In this document: positions 1-7,275 of the stretch, one piece after another
Position numbering within the stretch: position 1 is the first letter of the stretch
How the letters are laid out: each line of letters starts with the position of its first letter
DNA from: Acinetobacter sp. B51(2017)
GTDB taxonomy: Bacteria > Pseudomonadota > Gammaproteobacteria > Pseudomonadales > Moraxellaceae
Length of the DNA: 36,348 nucleotides
Assembly (NCBI RefSeq): GCF_003711395.1
Contig: NZ_PJRJ01000029.1
Span: forward strand, 1 to 36,348
Reading direction: 5' to 3'
Position numbers and translations under genes: made by a program
Notes under the pieces: generated by a model
What the model was told of the DNA's origin: nothing
What the model saw: only the letters and a program-made list of their open reading frames with translations
Database searches by the model: none

Positions 1-122
1 ATATTGAGATTTATTACAATCGGGTCAGAAGGCATTCCGCAAACGGCTGGTTAAGCCCAGAAGCCTTTGAACAGAAATATTTTAAGAATTTAGAGGGATT
101 TGTTGTCCACGATACTGTCTAG
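1..122 (+). CDS. IS3-family transposase OrfB, C-terminal fragment (runs off the left edge)
   Basis: Reading from base 3, the frame gives the typical end of an IS3-family OrfB (DDE transposase): IEIYYNRVRRHSANGWLSP, then EAFEQKYF, and a stop at 120-122. The YYNxxRxHSANGWLSPxxFE signature is the C-terminal end of the rve integrase-core domain. Only about 39 residues lie in the window. The stop codon sits inside the terminal inverted repeat, which is common for IS3-family elements. The protein would catalyse cut-and-copy transposition together with OrfA. An OrfA start of what appears to be the same element type is found at the other end of the window. The family is clear; the element name is not determined. 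Confidence 0.88.
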   Translation, partial: IEIYYNRVRRHSANGWLSPEAFEQKYFKNLEGFVVHDTV

Positions 123-127
123 GATCA
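84..127 (+). mobile_element. IS3-family element, right terminal inverted repeat
   Basis: The reverse complement of 127 down to about 89 begins TGATCCTAG and contains TGGACA and CCCTCTAAA. The same blocks occur at identical spacing from 36134 on the plus strand. Counting by hand, 31 of 39 aligned bases agree without gaps. This defines the right tip of the IS at about base 127 and explains why the transposase stop codon lies within it. Confidence 0.8.
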
Positions 128-153
128 TAGCTTTAGGTCGGGGAGGATGTCAA
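128..153 (+). mobile_element. Possible IS200/IS605-type right-end relic
   Basis: Immediately after the IS3 tip comes TCGGGGAGGATGTCA. The motif GGGGAGGATGTCA resembles what is commonly found at the right end of IS200/IS605-type tnpB elements, where the tnpB-associated RNA finishes. A related motif (GGGAGTATGTCA, read on the minus strand) lies just past the TnpB tail near 35594. No tnpB coding sequence is visible here, and only about 25 bases remain between the IS3 tip and the moeB stop codon. The assignment rests on motif resemblance only. Confidence 0.4.
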
Positions 154-164
154 AGAAACTTTTT

Positions 165-1310
165 TCAATGATTTAAAGTAGTATAGTGTGCTACTACACT
201 GCTACCATCAATACCAAAAGAATATCCCTCGTCTAGATAGCCAAACAGACCATCTTTAAGCATGTAAATTGGATGATTAGGGAAAATTGAACGAAAGTAT
301 TCAAATTGGTTGATCGAGCGTTTACCTGTGGAGCAATAAAGTACGATTGGGTGTATGTCCGTATGTATAAAAGCTTCAGAATCAATATCATGGATAAATG
401 TAGCTGCTGTAAATGCAAGTTCATCATATTCATCTCGTTCACGAATATCGACCAAATAAAATTTTCGTGCTTCTATAAGCCATGTTTTAAGCGTACACGC
501 TGTCATTTGGTTTGCAATATTTATATTTTGACAAGCACCGGGTTGTTGAAGTGTTGGGTGTTGGCTTTGAATTTCTGAGTGAATATCTATATTTATTGAT
601 CTTAGTTTATTTCCTAGCACATCAAATAAATACAGTTTATTTTCAGGCTCATTTATATTTAAGATTAATTTTAGCGCCTCGGCTGCTTGATATGTACCCA
701 GTATCCCTGGTAGTACGCCTAACACACCTGCTGTATTGCATGACATAACCAAATGATCAGGGGGTTGAGTAGGAAAGATATGTCTTAAGTTTGCACTCTT
801 ATGGAATTCTTTATTTTTAAACACTGCAAGTTGGCCAGCAAACTGATCAATTGATGCGTAAATTAACGGCTTATAAAGTTGCTGACATAGATCATTGAGC
901 AAATATTTAGAACTAAAGTTGTCAGTTGCATCAACAATAACGTCATATTGTTTGAGGATATGAGCACAATCAGCATTAAAATAAATCGGGTATTTCTCTA
1001 TTTGGATAAAGGGGTTCGATGATTGTAGTTTTTCAGCTGCGCAATCCACTTTTAGTCTGCCTAGATCAGCATATTGGAATAAACTTTGTCGATGTAAATT
1101 ACTTAGACTAACAATATCATTATCCAATAAGCCAATATGGCCGACGCCAGCTGATGCTAAGTACATAAGCGCTGGACAACCTAAGCCACCTACGCCTATC
1201 ACTAAAACACTCGCTTGTTTTAATTTAAGTTGTCCAGATATGCCTATCTGCTTTAAACGAATCTGGCGAGAGTAATATCTGAGTTCTTCTATACTTAATT
1301 GATGATTCAT
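165..1310 (-). CDS. moeB: MoeB-type molybdopterin-synthase adenylyltransferase with C-terminal rhodanese domain
   Basis: The protein (381 aa) adenylates the C-terminal Gly-Gly of MoaD so that it can be thiolated for molybdopterin synthesis. Residues 1-240 form a ThiF/MoeB/E1-like domain: glycine-rich nucleotide loop GVGGLG at 39-44, DNDIVSLSNLHRQ at 63-75 and TDN at 129-131. The conserved SC..AGVLG block places a cysteine at 191. Residues 275-370 form a rhodanese domain with active-site loop CSTGKRS at 326-332, as in MoeZ/MoeBR proteins that combine activation with sulfur transfer. The first zinc-ligand CxxC pair usual in MoeB, just before SC..AGVLG, is absent; the stretch reads LRHIFPTQPP instead. 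It lies 22 bp after nasS in a nasT-nasS-moeB operon, apart from the other moa/moe genes on the opposite strand. The start is ATG with a weak ribosome site. Confidence 0.87.
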   Translation of the reverse strand: MNHQLSIEELRYYSRQIRLKQIGISGQLKLKQASVLVIGVGGLGCPALMYLASAGVGHIGLLDNDIVSLSNLHRQSLFQYADLGRLKVDCAAEKLQSSNPFIQIEKYPIYFNADCAHILKQYDVIVDATDNFSSKYLLNDLCQQLYKPLIYASIDQFAGQLAVFKNKEFHKSANLRHIFPTQPPDHLVMSCNTAGVLGVLPGILGTYQAAEALKLILNINEPENKLYLFDVLGNKLRSINIDIHSEIQSQHPTLQQPGACQNINIANQMTACTLKTWLIEARKFYLVDIRERDEYDELAFTAATFIHDIDSEAFIHTDIHPIVLYCSTGKRSINQFEYFRSIFPNHPIYMLKDGLFGYLDEGYSFGIDGSSVVAHYTTLNH

Positions 1311-1332
1311 AAAGGTTTAAACAGTCCTAAAT

Positions 1333-2319
1333 CTAAACTCGATAGATACAGTTTTTGGCAATATTGGCTAATTCAGAATCAATGACATGCAGGTGATCCC
1401 ATCTCTTCATTTTCTGTATGATCCATTCAAAGTCGGTAGTTTGTGGTTTTTGAGGGTTGCTAAAATCTTGTATGATTTTCATGATTCTATGGAATGCCTG
1501 AACATGAATATCTGCAGAGCATTGGAAACGGATGATTTCATAAACTTTTAATAACGCCCAAATTTCATCAAAAAAAGCAGGATTTTTTAAATCTTGCTGT
1601 GCCTTTTCAATCGCTTTGGTTAAAGCTTGCAATGTATGTGGATGCTGTAATGCCCAATCTGCTGTAAATGCAACAACCTTATCTGGGATGGTTGGAATAA
1701 TGTCTTCACTACTTAAAATAATTCGACTAAAGCCTTCAATTTCTGCTTGGGTATTCCAAGGTTCACCTACACAAAAACCATCAATCAAATGTGATGAAAT
1801 CGCTTCAACCATATAGGGTGGCGGCAAGCTTGAAAAGCGATACTGGGCTGCAATATTTCCATCGGACAAAGCGAGCCACTCTCTTAAAATATAATGATGG
1901 ATCGATTGTTTAAATACATGAGCAAGATGAATATCTTGACCCTGTTGAATGGCGTGCATTAATTTCTGTGAGGATTGTAACGGAGTATCATGAATACTCA
2001 GGTTTAAGTGATGACACAGCTTTTGACTTAAACTGATGAAAGCACGATTGTGACTTAAAGCCAGTGATGTCTGTAAAGGAATACCCAGATGGTCTTCACC
2101 AGTTGCAGCCGCCGGGAGCATGGCAGATAAGCAGTGAGCAGCATCCAATAGGCCAAATGCTAGGCGATCTCTTAAACTTGCCCAAGAGGGTTCTTTAACC
2201 AAAGTGACATGTAGACCTTGCTCTGCAAAATACCCCTGATGTGATGCCCAGAGTAATGCGATGCAATCTAAAAGAGGAATATAACCCAATTGGATATCTG
2301 TTTTCTCAAGCATGCTCAT
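1333..2319 (-). CDS. nasS: NasS-type nitrate/nitrite sensor (cytoplasmic NrtA-like binding protein)
   Basis: The protein (328 aa) belongs to the NrtA/CmpA/SsuA-like periplasmic-binding-protein fold (NMT1 type). Typical features are the N-terminal IQLGYIPLLDCIALLWA strand and GYFAEQGLHVTLVKEPSW, with VGEPWN near residue 185. It has no signal peptide, so it should act in the cytoplasm. In Azotobacter and Paracoccus, NasS binds nitrate or nitrite and holds the ANTAR protein NasT inactive until the ligand arrives. Here nasT lies directly upstream, with 3 bp between its stop and this start, which supports the NasS role over that of a transport component. The ATG at 2319 is preceded by AAAGGA at a suitable distance. 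Nothing looks broken. Confidence 0.87.
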   Translation of the reverse strand: MSMLEKTDIQLGYIPLLDCIALLWASHQGYFAEQGLHVTLVKEPSWASLRDRLAFGLLDAAHCLSAMLPAAATGEDHLGIPLQTSLALSHNRAFISLSQKLCHHLNLSIHDTPLQSSQKLMHAIQQGQDIHLAHVFKQSIHHYILREWLALSDGNIAAQYRFSSLPPPYMVEAISSHLIDGFCVGEPWNTQAEIEGFSRIILSSEDIIPTIPDKVVAFTADWALQHPHTLQALTKAIEKAQQDLKNPAFFDEIWALLKVYEIIRFQCSADIHVQAFHRIMKIIQDFSNPQKPQTTDFEWIIQKMKRWDHLHVIDSELANIAKNCIYRV

Positions 2320-2322
2320 GTT

Positions 2323-2910
2323 TTATTCCTTTGCTGATGATTGTAAAAGTTCTTGAGCATCAAGTAGGCGTCTTGACATCTCACCCATACTCATACGGTG
2401 GCTCATCGCATTTTTTCTGAGTAGTTGAAAGGCATCATTTTCACAAAGATGGTGAATATTCATTAACAATACTTTGGCTCGTTCTATATCTTTGCGGTCT
2501 GCAAGCTTGTTTTTAGTTTCTTCTAAATCACACAATAGTTTTTTATGTTTTTTAAATTGTTGAATGGAAATATCCAAAATACTATTTAATTTTGAAGGGT
2601 CAATACCATCTACAATATAAGCGGTCACACCAGCATCAATGGCATTCTTAATGGTGTCTCTATGGCTATTTTTGGTAAATAACACCGTTGGTAAATCAAA
2701 CTGACTCACACAACTTTCAATAATATCTCGCTGTGGATGATCCATATCTAACAAAATCACATCAGCATTTAATTTTTCCAAACGAAGTAAATTAATGGTT
2801 TTAACACTGATACATGCGACGACTTCAAAGCCATGTTCGGTCAAAGACTTTTGAATATATTGAGCACGTTCGAGGTGGTCATCTATCAGTGCTATTTTAA
2901 TGTTAGACAT
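2323..2910 (-). CDS. nasT: NasT-type ANTAR response regulator (transcription antiterminator)
   Basis: Using the ATG at 2910 the protein is 195 aa; a TTG at 2925 is also possible but would start close to the predicted transcript end. Residues 1-120 form a receiver domain with acidic pair D10-D11 and likely phosphoacceptor D55 in VILLDMD. Residues about 128-190 form an ANTAR RNA-binding domain: DRKDIERAKVLLM at 138-150, then AFQLLRKNAM at 160-169. NasT binds paired stem-loops in the nas leader RNA and prevents early termination when nitrate or nitrite frees it from NasS. Two matching hairpins are visible at the start of the divergent leader (3184-3233). A sigma-54 promoter sits about 50 bp upstream on this strand, so the gene should respond to nitrogen limitation. 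Confidence 0.92.
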   Translation of the reverse strand: MSNIKIALIDDHLERAQYIQKSLTEHGFEVVACISVKTINLLRLEKLNADVILLDMDHPQRDIIESCVSQFDLPTVLFTKNSHRDTIKNAIDAGVTAYIVDGIDPSKLNSILDISIQQFKKHKKLLCDLEETKNKLADRKDIERAKVLLMNIHHLCENDAFQLLRKNAMSHRMSMGEMSRRLLDAQELLQSSAKE

Positions 2911-2961
2911 ATTAAAGTTCGTCAAAGCAAGATTCGAAAATTAAAAATTAAAGAAATGACT

Positions 2962-2977
2962 AGCAAGTTTAATGCCA
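2962..2977 (-). promoter_or_regulatory. Sigma-54 promoter for nasT-nasS-moeB
   Basis: On the minus strand the bases read TGGCATTAAACTTGCT. This matches the -24/-12 consensus, with GG and GC separated by exactly ten bases. Transcription would start near 2951, about 40 nt before the nasT ATG at 2910. Reading of the element is direct; activity is inferred. Confidence 0.72.
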
Positions 2978-3015
2978 CGAACTGATGAAAAAGAAAGTCG
3001 TTTAAACCACCTTTT

Positions 3016-3032
3016 TGCACTACAAAAATGCA
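3016..3032. promoter_or_regulatory. Candidate NtrC binding site shared by divergent promoters
   Basis: TGCACTACAAAAATGCA has both TGCA half-sites at the spacing of the enteric NtrC consensus (TGCACC-N4-TGGTGCA), with the right half less complete. It lies between the two sigma-54 promoters, centred roughly 73 bp upstream of the nasT start and 160 bp upstream of the nitrate-porter start. Both distances suit an enhancer. A second short inverted repeat, TGTG-AGGCG-CACA, lies at 3040-3052. Confidence 0.55.
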
Positions 3033-3158
3033 AAATCGTTGTGAGGCGCACAGTAATCATTCACGGCGTCCATATTCAATGAGCATCTTTAAGAAAAATA
3101 AAAATGACGGCCTATAAAAAAGAAGAGGATATGCAATGATTTTGATATTTTGTAAATG

Positions 3159-3174
3159 TGGCATATAGTTTGCA
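3159..3174 (+). promoter_or_regulatory. Sigma-54 promoter for the nitrate-assimilation operon
   Basis: TGGCATATAGTTTGCA carries GG at 3160-3161 and GC at 3172-3173 with ten bases between, the strict -24/-12 arrangement. The predicted start of transcription is near 3184-3186, so the RNA would begin directly at the first ANTAR-type hairpin and have an untranslated leader of about 118 nt. Confidence 0.75.
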
Positions 3175-3183
3175 TTCATTATT

Positions 3184-3233
3184 CTAGTCAAAGAAGACGA
3201 CCAATATTTTTAAGACGGCCAACGACGTCCGTT
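3184..3233 (+). promoter_or_regulatory. Tandem hexaloop hairpins, predicted NasT (ANTAR) RNA target
   Basis: Two small stem-loops carry six-base loops with A at position 1 and G at position 4, the known signature of ANTAR-recognised RNAs. Hairpin 1 is GTC-AAAGAA-GAC at 3187-3198, flanked by a weaker T-A pair. Hairpin 2 has loop AACGAC at 3221-3226, closed by C3220-G3227, with GACGG (3214-3218) pairing to CCGTT (3229-3233) and one internal mismatch. They sit at the very 5' end of the predicted transcript. A classical terminator with a U-run was not found before the first gene. Confidence 0.6.
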
Positions 3234-3245
3234 CTGATCGATTCT

Positions 3246-3295
3246 GTCTATAGCCATGCTGTATGCAGAAGACTATAACCGTTCAGCTCTAGGAG
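3246..3295 (+). promoter_or_regulatory. Third leader hairpin and ribosome site before the nitrate porter
   Basis: TATAG at 3249-3253 pairs with CTATA at 3273-3277, enclosing CTG-TATG-CAG (3259-3268). It is followed by CCGTTC at 3279-3284, an exact repeat of the right arm of the preceding hairpin (3229-3234), so the GACGG arm at 3214-3218 could pair with either copy. The ribosome site AGGAG is at 3291-3295. Alternative folding near the ribosome site is inference. Confidence 0.4.
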
Positions 3296-3302
3296 TGTGG
3301 CT

Positions 3303-4679
3303 ATGTCTACAAATTTGAATGTGAATAAAGCAACAAAAATAAGCCTTTTTAATTTTAAAACTGCTGCAATGCGTGCATTCCACATGAGTTGGTTAGCATT
3401 CTTTGTGTGTTTCTTTGCATGGTTTGCCTGTGCACCACTCATGCCTGTTATTGCAGGTGAGTTTAATCTGACCAAAGATCAAATTGCCAATATTAATATT
3501 GCTGCTGTAGCCATTACAATTTTGGTGCGCTTAATTGTCGGGCCATTGTGTGATAAATACGGCCCTCGTAAAACTTATACCGCACTTCTTCTTTTAGGCA
3601 GTATTCCTGTATTTGGTGTTGCTGCATCAAATAGCTACGAAAGCTTTCTCTTTTTCCGCCTACTCATTGGTGCCATTGGTGCCAGTTTCGTGATTACTCA
3701 ATATCATACCAGTATTATGTTTGCCTCGAATGTTGTGGGGACCGCAAATGCCACAACAGCAGGCTGGGGTAATGCAGGTGGGGGTGCAACCCAAGCATTA
3801 ATGCCTTTGTTACTCGGTGCCCTAGTCATGTTTGGCGTTGAGCAAGCCATGGGATGGCGTTTGGCATTATTGGTTCCTGGCCTGATGATGGTGATTGTAG
3901 GAATCATGTATTGGAAACTTACCCAAGACTGCCCACAAGGTAACTTTAAAGCGCTCCGTGAAAATGGTGTCAGTGTTGGCAGTGATAAAAAAGGTGGCAC
4001 CGCAATTTTAATGGCGGCGGCACGTAATTACCGTGTATGGATTTTATTTGGTGCTTACGCAGCTTGCTTTGGCATTGAAATTTTCATGCATAACATCATT
4101 GCGATGTATTACGTTGAACATTTTCAATTTGGTTTAAAAGAAGCTGGATTGGCAGCGGGTATTTTTGGCTTACTTGCATTATTTGCGCGTGCACTTGGCG
4201 GTATTGTTTCAGACAAAGTTGCGATTTCAAAAGGGCTAGATGGTCGAACTAAAGTATTATTTGGCCTGATTTTGCTAGAAGGCATTTTCTTAATTGCTTT
4301 TGCAAAAGTAGATAGTGTGATACTGGCTATTTTAGTCATGACAATTTTTGCCTTATTCACCCATATGGCATGTGGCGCAACCTATGCTTTAGTGCCTTTC
4401 ATCGATCGTGATTCTCTAGGTGGTGTGGCCGGAATTATTGGGGCAGGCGGTAATGTTGGCGCAGTCGCAGCAGGTTTTCTGCTCAAAGGTATGCTGGATA
4501 TTCAAACCACATTCATGATTTTAGGTGTGCTGGTTGTCATTGCAGCGGCATTTGTTTTACTCATTCGTTTTTCCTTAGAACATAAAGAAAAAGAGCAACG
4601 TTTATACGAACAAGCGATGCAACAACGTTTGCTCTCTGATGCTGCACATGCCCGTACAGACATTGAAGCTAAAGCTTAA
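3303..4679 (+). CDS. narK: Nitrate/nitrite porter, MFS family (NNP type)
   Basis: The protein (458 aa) is a twelve-helix major facilitator of the nitrate-nitrite porter family and imports nitrate across the inner membrane. The first nitrate signature GNAGGGATQ is at 156-164 and the second, GAGGNVGAVAAG, is in the C-terminal half. The MFS loop motif GPLCDKYGPR is at 80-89, with the substrate-binding type arginine at 76 and its counterpart in ARALGGIVSDK. The ATG at 3303 has AGGAG seven bases upstream. A GTG six bases earlier would leave only one base after AGGAG and is unlikely. It is the first gene of the nitrate operon, behind the sigma-54 promoter and ANTAR leader. NarK, NasA and NrtP names are all used for such proteins. 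Confidence 0.92.
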   Translation: MSTNLNVNKATKISLFNFKTAAMRAFHMSWLAFFVCFFAWFACAPLMPVIAGEFNLTKDQIANINIAAVAITILVRLIVGPLCDKYGPRKTYTALLLLGSIPVFGVAASNSYESFLFFRLLIGAIGASFVITQYHTSIMFASNVVGTANATTAGWGNAGGGATQALMPLLLGALVMFGVEQAMGWRLALLVPGLMMVIVGIMYWKLTQDCPQGNFKALRENGVSVGSDKKGGTAILMAAARNYRVWILFGAYAACFGIEIFMHNIIAMYYVEHFQFGLKEAGLAAGIFGLLALFARALGGIVSDKVAISKGLDGRTKVLFGLILLEGIFLIAFAKVDSVILAILVMTIFALFTHMACGATYALVPFIDRDSLGGVAGIIGAGGNVGAVAAGFLLKGMLDIQTTFMILGVLVVIAAAFVLLIRFSLEHKEKEQRLYEQAMQQRLLSDAAHARTDIEAKA

Positions 4680-4704
4680 TCATCATATTGAAGAGAATAA
4701 GACA

Positions 4705-7251
4705 ATGAAATTAATCATCATTGGCCATGGTATGGTTGGCCATAAATTTATCGAATCTGTACTTGAATCTGCGAACGATAATATTGAAATCACAGTTTTA
4801 GCAGAAGAGCCACGTCTCGCGTATGACCGTGTGCATTTGACTGAATACTTCAGTGGAAAATCGGTCAAAGATTTAACCTTATGTCGCGCAGATTTTGCAG
4901 ATGCCTATGGCATTGATCTACGTTTAAATACCAAAGCAACCCATGTTGATCGTATCAACAAAACTGTAACGACAAGCCAAGGGGATATCATCAGCTACGA
5001 CAAGTTGGTGCTTGCGACGGGTTCTTATGCTTTTGTTCCGCCGATTGCGGGCAATGATCGTGAAAACTGTTTTGTCTATCGCACCATTGACGATCTAGAT
5101 GCTCTTAAAAAAGCCAGCTTAAACGCAAAAACCGGTGTAGTTATCGGTGGTGGCTTACTGGGTTTAGAGGCAGCCAAAGCCCTATGTGATTTAAATTTAA
5201 ACACCCATGTGGTGGAGTTTGCCCCACGTTTGATGGCTGTACAAATTGATGATCTAGGTGGAAAAGTTCTAAAAACCAAAATTGAAGATTTAGGTGTAAA
5301 AGTACATACCCAAAAGGCAACGTCTTCCATTGAACCAGGCACATCCGCCCAGCATGTGATGAAGTTCGCGGATGGCTCTGAGTTAGAAACAGATATTATT
5401 TTATTTAGTGCAGGTATTCGACCACGGGATGAACTCGCACGCCAAAGTGGTCTTGCCCTAGGCGAGCGTGGCGGGATCGTCATTAATGATTACTGCCAAA
5501 CCTCTGATGTAGATGTCTACGCTATTGGTGAGTGTGCGCTTTGGAATAACAAAATCTTTGGTTTAGTTGCACCCGGTTATGACATGGCACGTATTGCTGC
5601 CAAGCATGTGATGGATCAAGTGTGTACTGAATTTAAAGGTGCAGACATGAGCACTAAACTTAAATTGATGGGGGTAGATGTGGCATCAGTGGGTGATGCA
5701 CATGCCATGACACCAAATGCGTTAAGTTACTTCTATGCTGATGAAGTGGCACAAGTCTATAAAAAGATTGTGGTCAATTCGGATAAGACCAAATTATTGG
5801 GTGCGGTGTTGGTGGGTTGTGCCAAAGAATATAATGATTTACTCCAAATGATGCTCAATGGCTTAGCATTGCCTGAGCAACCTGAAAGTTTAATTATGCC
5901 GGGCTTTGAACAAGCCACAGGTAAATCAGGCGGTACAGGAGTAGATTTATTGCCTGACAGTGCCACCATTTGTTCATGTAATAACGTCTCTAAATCCGAT
6001 ATCTGTTCTGCGATTGCAGAGGGTTCAACCTCACTCGGTGCAATCAAGAAGTGTACTCAAGCTGCCACTGCATGTGGAGGTTGTACGCCACTCGTTACAC
6101 AAGTTTTAAAATCTGAATTACAACGCCAAGGGGTAACGGTCAATAATCACCTCTGTGAGCATTTTGCTTATTCTCGCCAAGAGTTATATCACTTGGTACG
6201 TGTAGGAGAGATTAAGACTTTTGATGATTTAATTGCCCAACATGGTCATGGTCTAGGCTGTGATATTTGTAAGCCAACAGTGGCGAATATCTTGGCATCA
6301 TGCTGGAACGATTTTGTTCTCAAACCTAGTCATGCTGGTCTGCAAGATAGTAATGATTATTACCTTGGTAACATCCAAAAAGATGGGACTTATTCTGTCG
6401 TTCCACGTATGGCAGGCGGTGAAGTCACACCTGATGGCTTAATTGCGATTGGTCAAATTGCCAAAGAATATGGGCTATATACTAAGCTCACTGGTGGGCA
6501 ACGTGTCGATATGTTTGGTGCACAAGTGTATCAACTGCCTGAGATTTGGACCAAATTGATTGAAGCAGGCTTTGAGTCAGGCCATGCCTACGGTAAATCA
6601 CTGCGCACAGTAAAATCATGCGTGGGCAGTACTTGGTGCCGTTATGGTGTTGATGATTCAGTGGGCTTAGCCATCTTCTTAGAAAATCGTTATAAGGGTT
6701 TACGTTCCCCGCATAAAACCAAAATGGCAGTCTCTGGGTGTACCCGTGAATGTGCCGAAGCTCAAAGTAAAGATGTGGGTGTGATTGCCACCGAAAAAGG
6801 TTGGAATCTATATGTCTGCGGTAATGGTGGTATGAAACCACGTCATGCTGAATTATTGGCTGCTGATCTTGATACCCAAACCTTGATTAAATATATCGAT
6901 CGTTTCTTTATGTTCTACATTCAAACAGCAGATCGTCTACAACGTACATCGGTATGGCGTGACAACTTAGAAGGTGGTCTAGATTATCTTAAAGATGTGA
7001 TTGTGCATGATTCTTTAGGCATCGCAGAAGAGTTAGAGCGTCGTATGAGCCATGTGATTGGTACCTATCAAGATGAATGGCGTACCGCAGTCGAAGATCC
7101 TGAAGTTCGTAAACGTTTTGTCACTTTCGTTAATGCTAAAGCTGAAGCACAGCATGATCCACATGTTCAATTTGCTGAAGTGCGTGGACAGATTCGTCCC
7201 AAAACCAAAGCAGAACGTGACATGAGTCGTATCCCTGTGGTTGAAGCCTAA
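4705..7251 (+). CDS. nirB: Assimilatory nitrite reductase large subunit
   Basis: The protein (848 aa) reduces nitrite to ammonium with NAD(P)H. In order: FAD-binding GHGMVG at 7-12; NAD(P)-binding IGGGLLGLEAA near 150; a BFD-like [2Fe-2S] domain with C423, C425, C457 and C460; ferredoxin-like half domains; and the siroheme/[4Fe-4S] site with C639, C645 (CVGSTWC) and C679, C683 (GCTREC). All cofactor ligands are present, and length is usual for NirB/NasB. The frame is open upstream to 4639, but the ATG at 4705 gives the conserved KLIIIGHGMVG start and follows AAGAG. The gene starts 25 bp after the porter. Siroheme would come from cysG at the end of the operon. Confidence 0.95.
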   Translation: MKLIIIGHGMVGHKFIESVLESANDNIEITVLAEEPRLAYDRVHLTEYFSGKSVKDLTLCRADFADAYGIDLRLNTKATHVDRINKTVTTSQGDIISYDKLVLATGSYAFVPPIAGNDRENCFVYRTIDDLDALKKASLNAKTGVVIGGGLLGLEAAKALCDLNLNTHVVEFAPRLMAVQIDDLGGKVLKTKIEDLGVKVHTQKATSSIEPGTSAQHVMKFADGSELETDIILFSAGIRPRDELARQSGLALGERGGIVINDYCQTSDVDVYAIGECALWNNKIFGLVAPGYDMARIAAKHVMDQVCTEFKGADMSTKLKLMGVDVASVGDAHAMTPNALSYFYADEVAQVYKKIVVNSDKTKLLGAVLVGCAKEYNDLLQMMLNGLALPEQPESLIMPGFEQATGKSGGTGVDLLPDSATICSCNNVSKSDICSAIAEGSTSLGAIKKCTQAATACGGCTPLVTQVLKSELQRQGVTVNNHLCEHFAYSRQELYHLVRVGEIKTFDDLIAQHGHGLGCDICKPTVANILASCWNDFVLKPSHAGLQDSNDYYLGNIQKDGTYSVVPRMAGGEVTPDGLIAIGQIAKEYGLYTKLTGGQRVDMFGAQVYQLPEIWTKLIEAGFESGHAYGKSLRTVKSCVGSTWCRYGVDDSVGLAIFLENRYKGLRSPHKTKMAVSGCTRECAEAQSKDVGVIATEKGWNLYVCGNGGMKPRHAELLAADLDTQTLIKYIDRFFMFYIQTADRLQRTSVWRDNLEGGLDYLKDVIVHDSLGIAEELERRMSHVIGTYQDEWRTAVEDPEVRKRFVTFVNAKAEAQHDPHVQFAEVRGQIRPKTKAERDMSRIPVVEA

Positions 7252-7275
7252 AACAACAACAAAAGGAGAAATAAT

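Noticed and set aside
4639..4704. Longer N-terminus for nirB starting at 4639
   Set aside because: The extra residues overlap the end of the porter gene and do not resemble NirB; the ATG at 4705 gives the conserved start.
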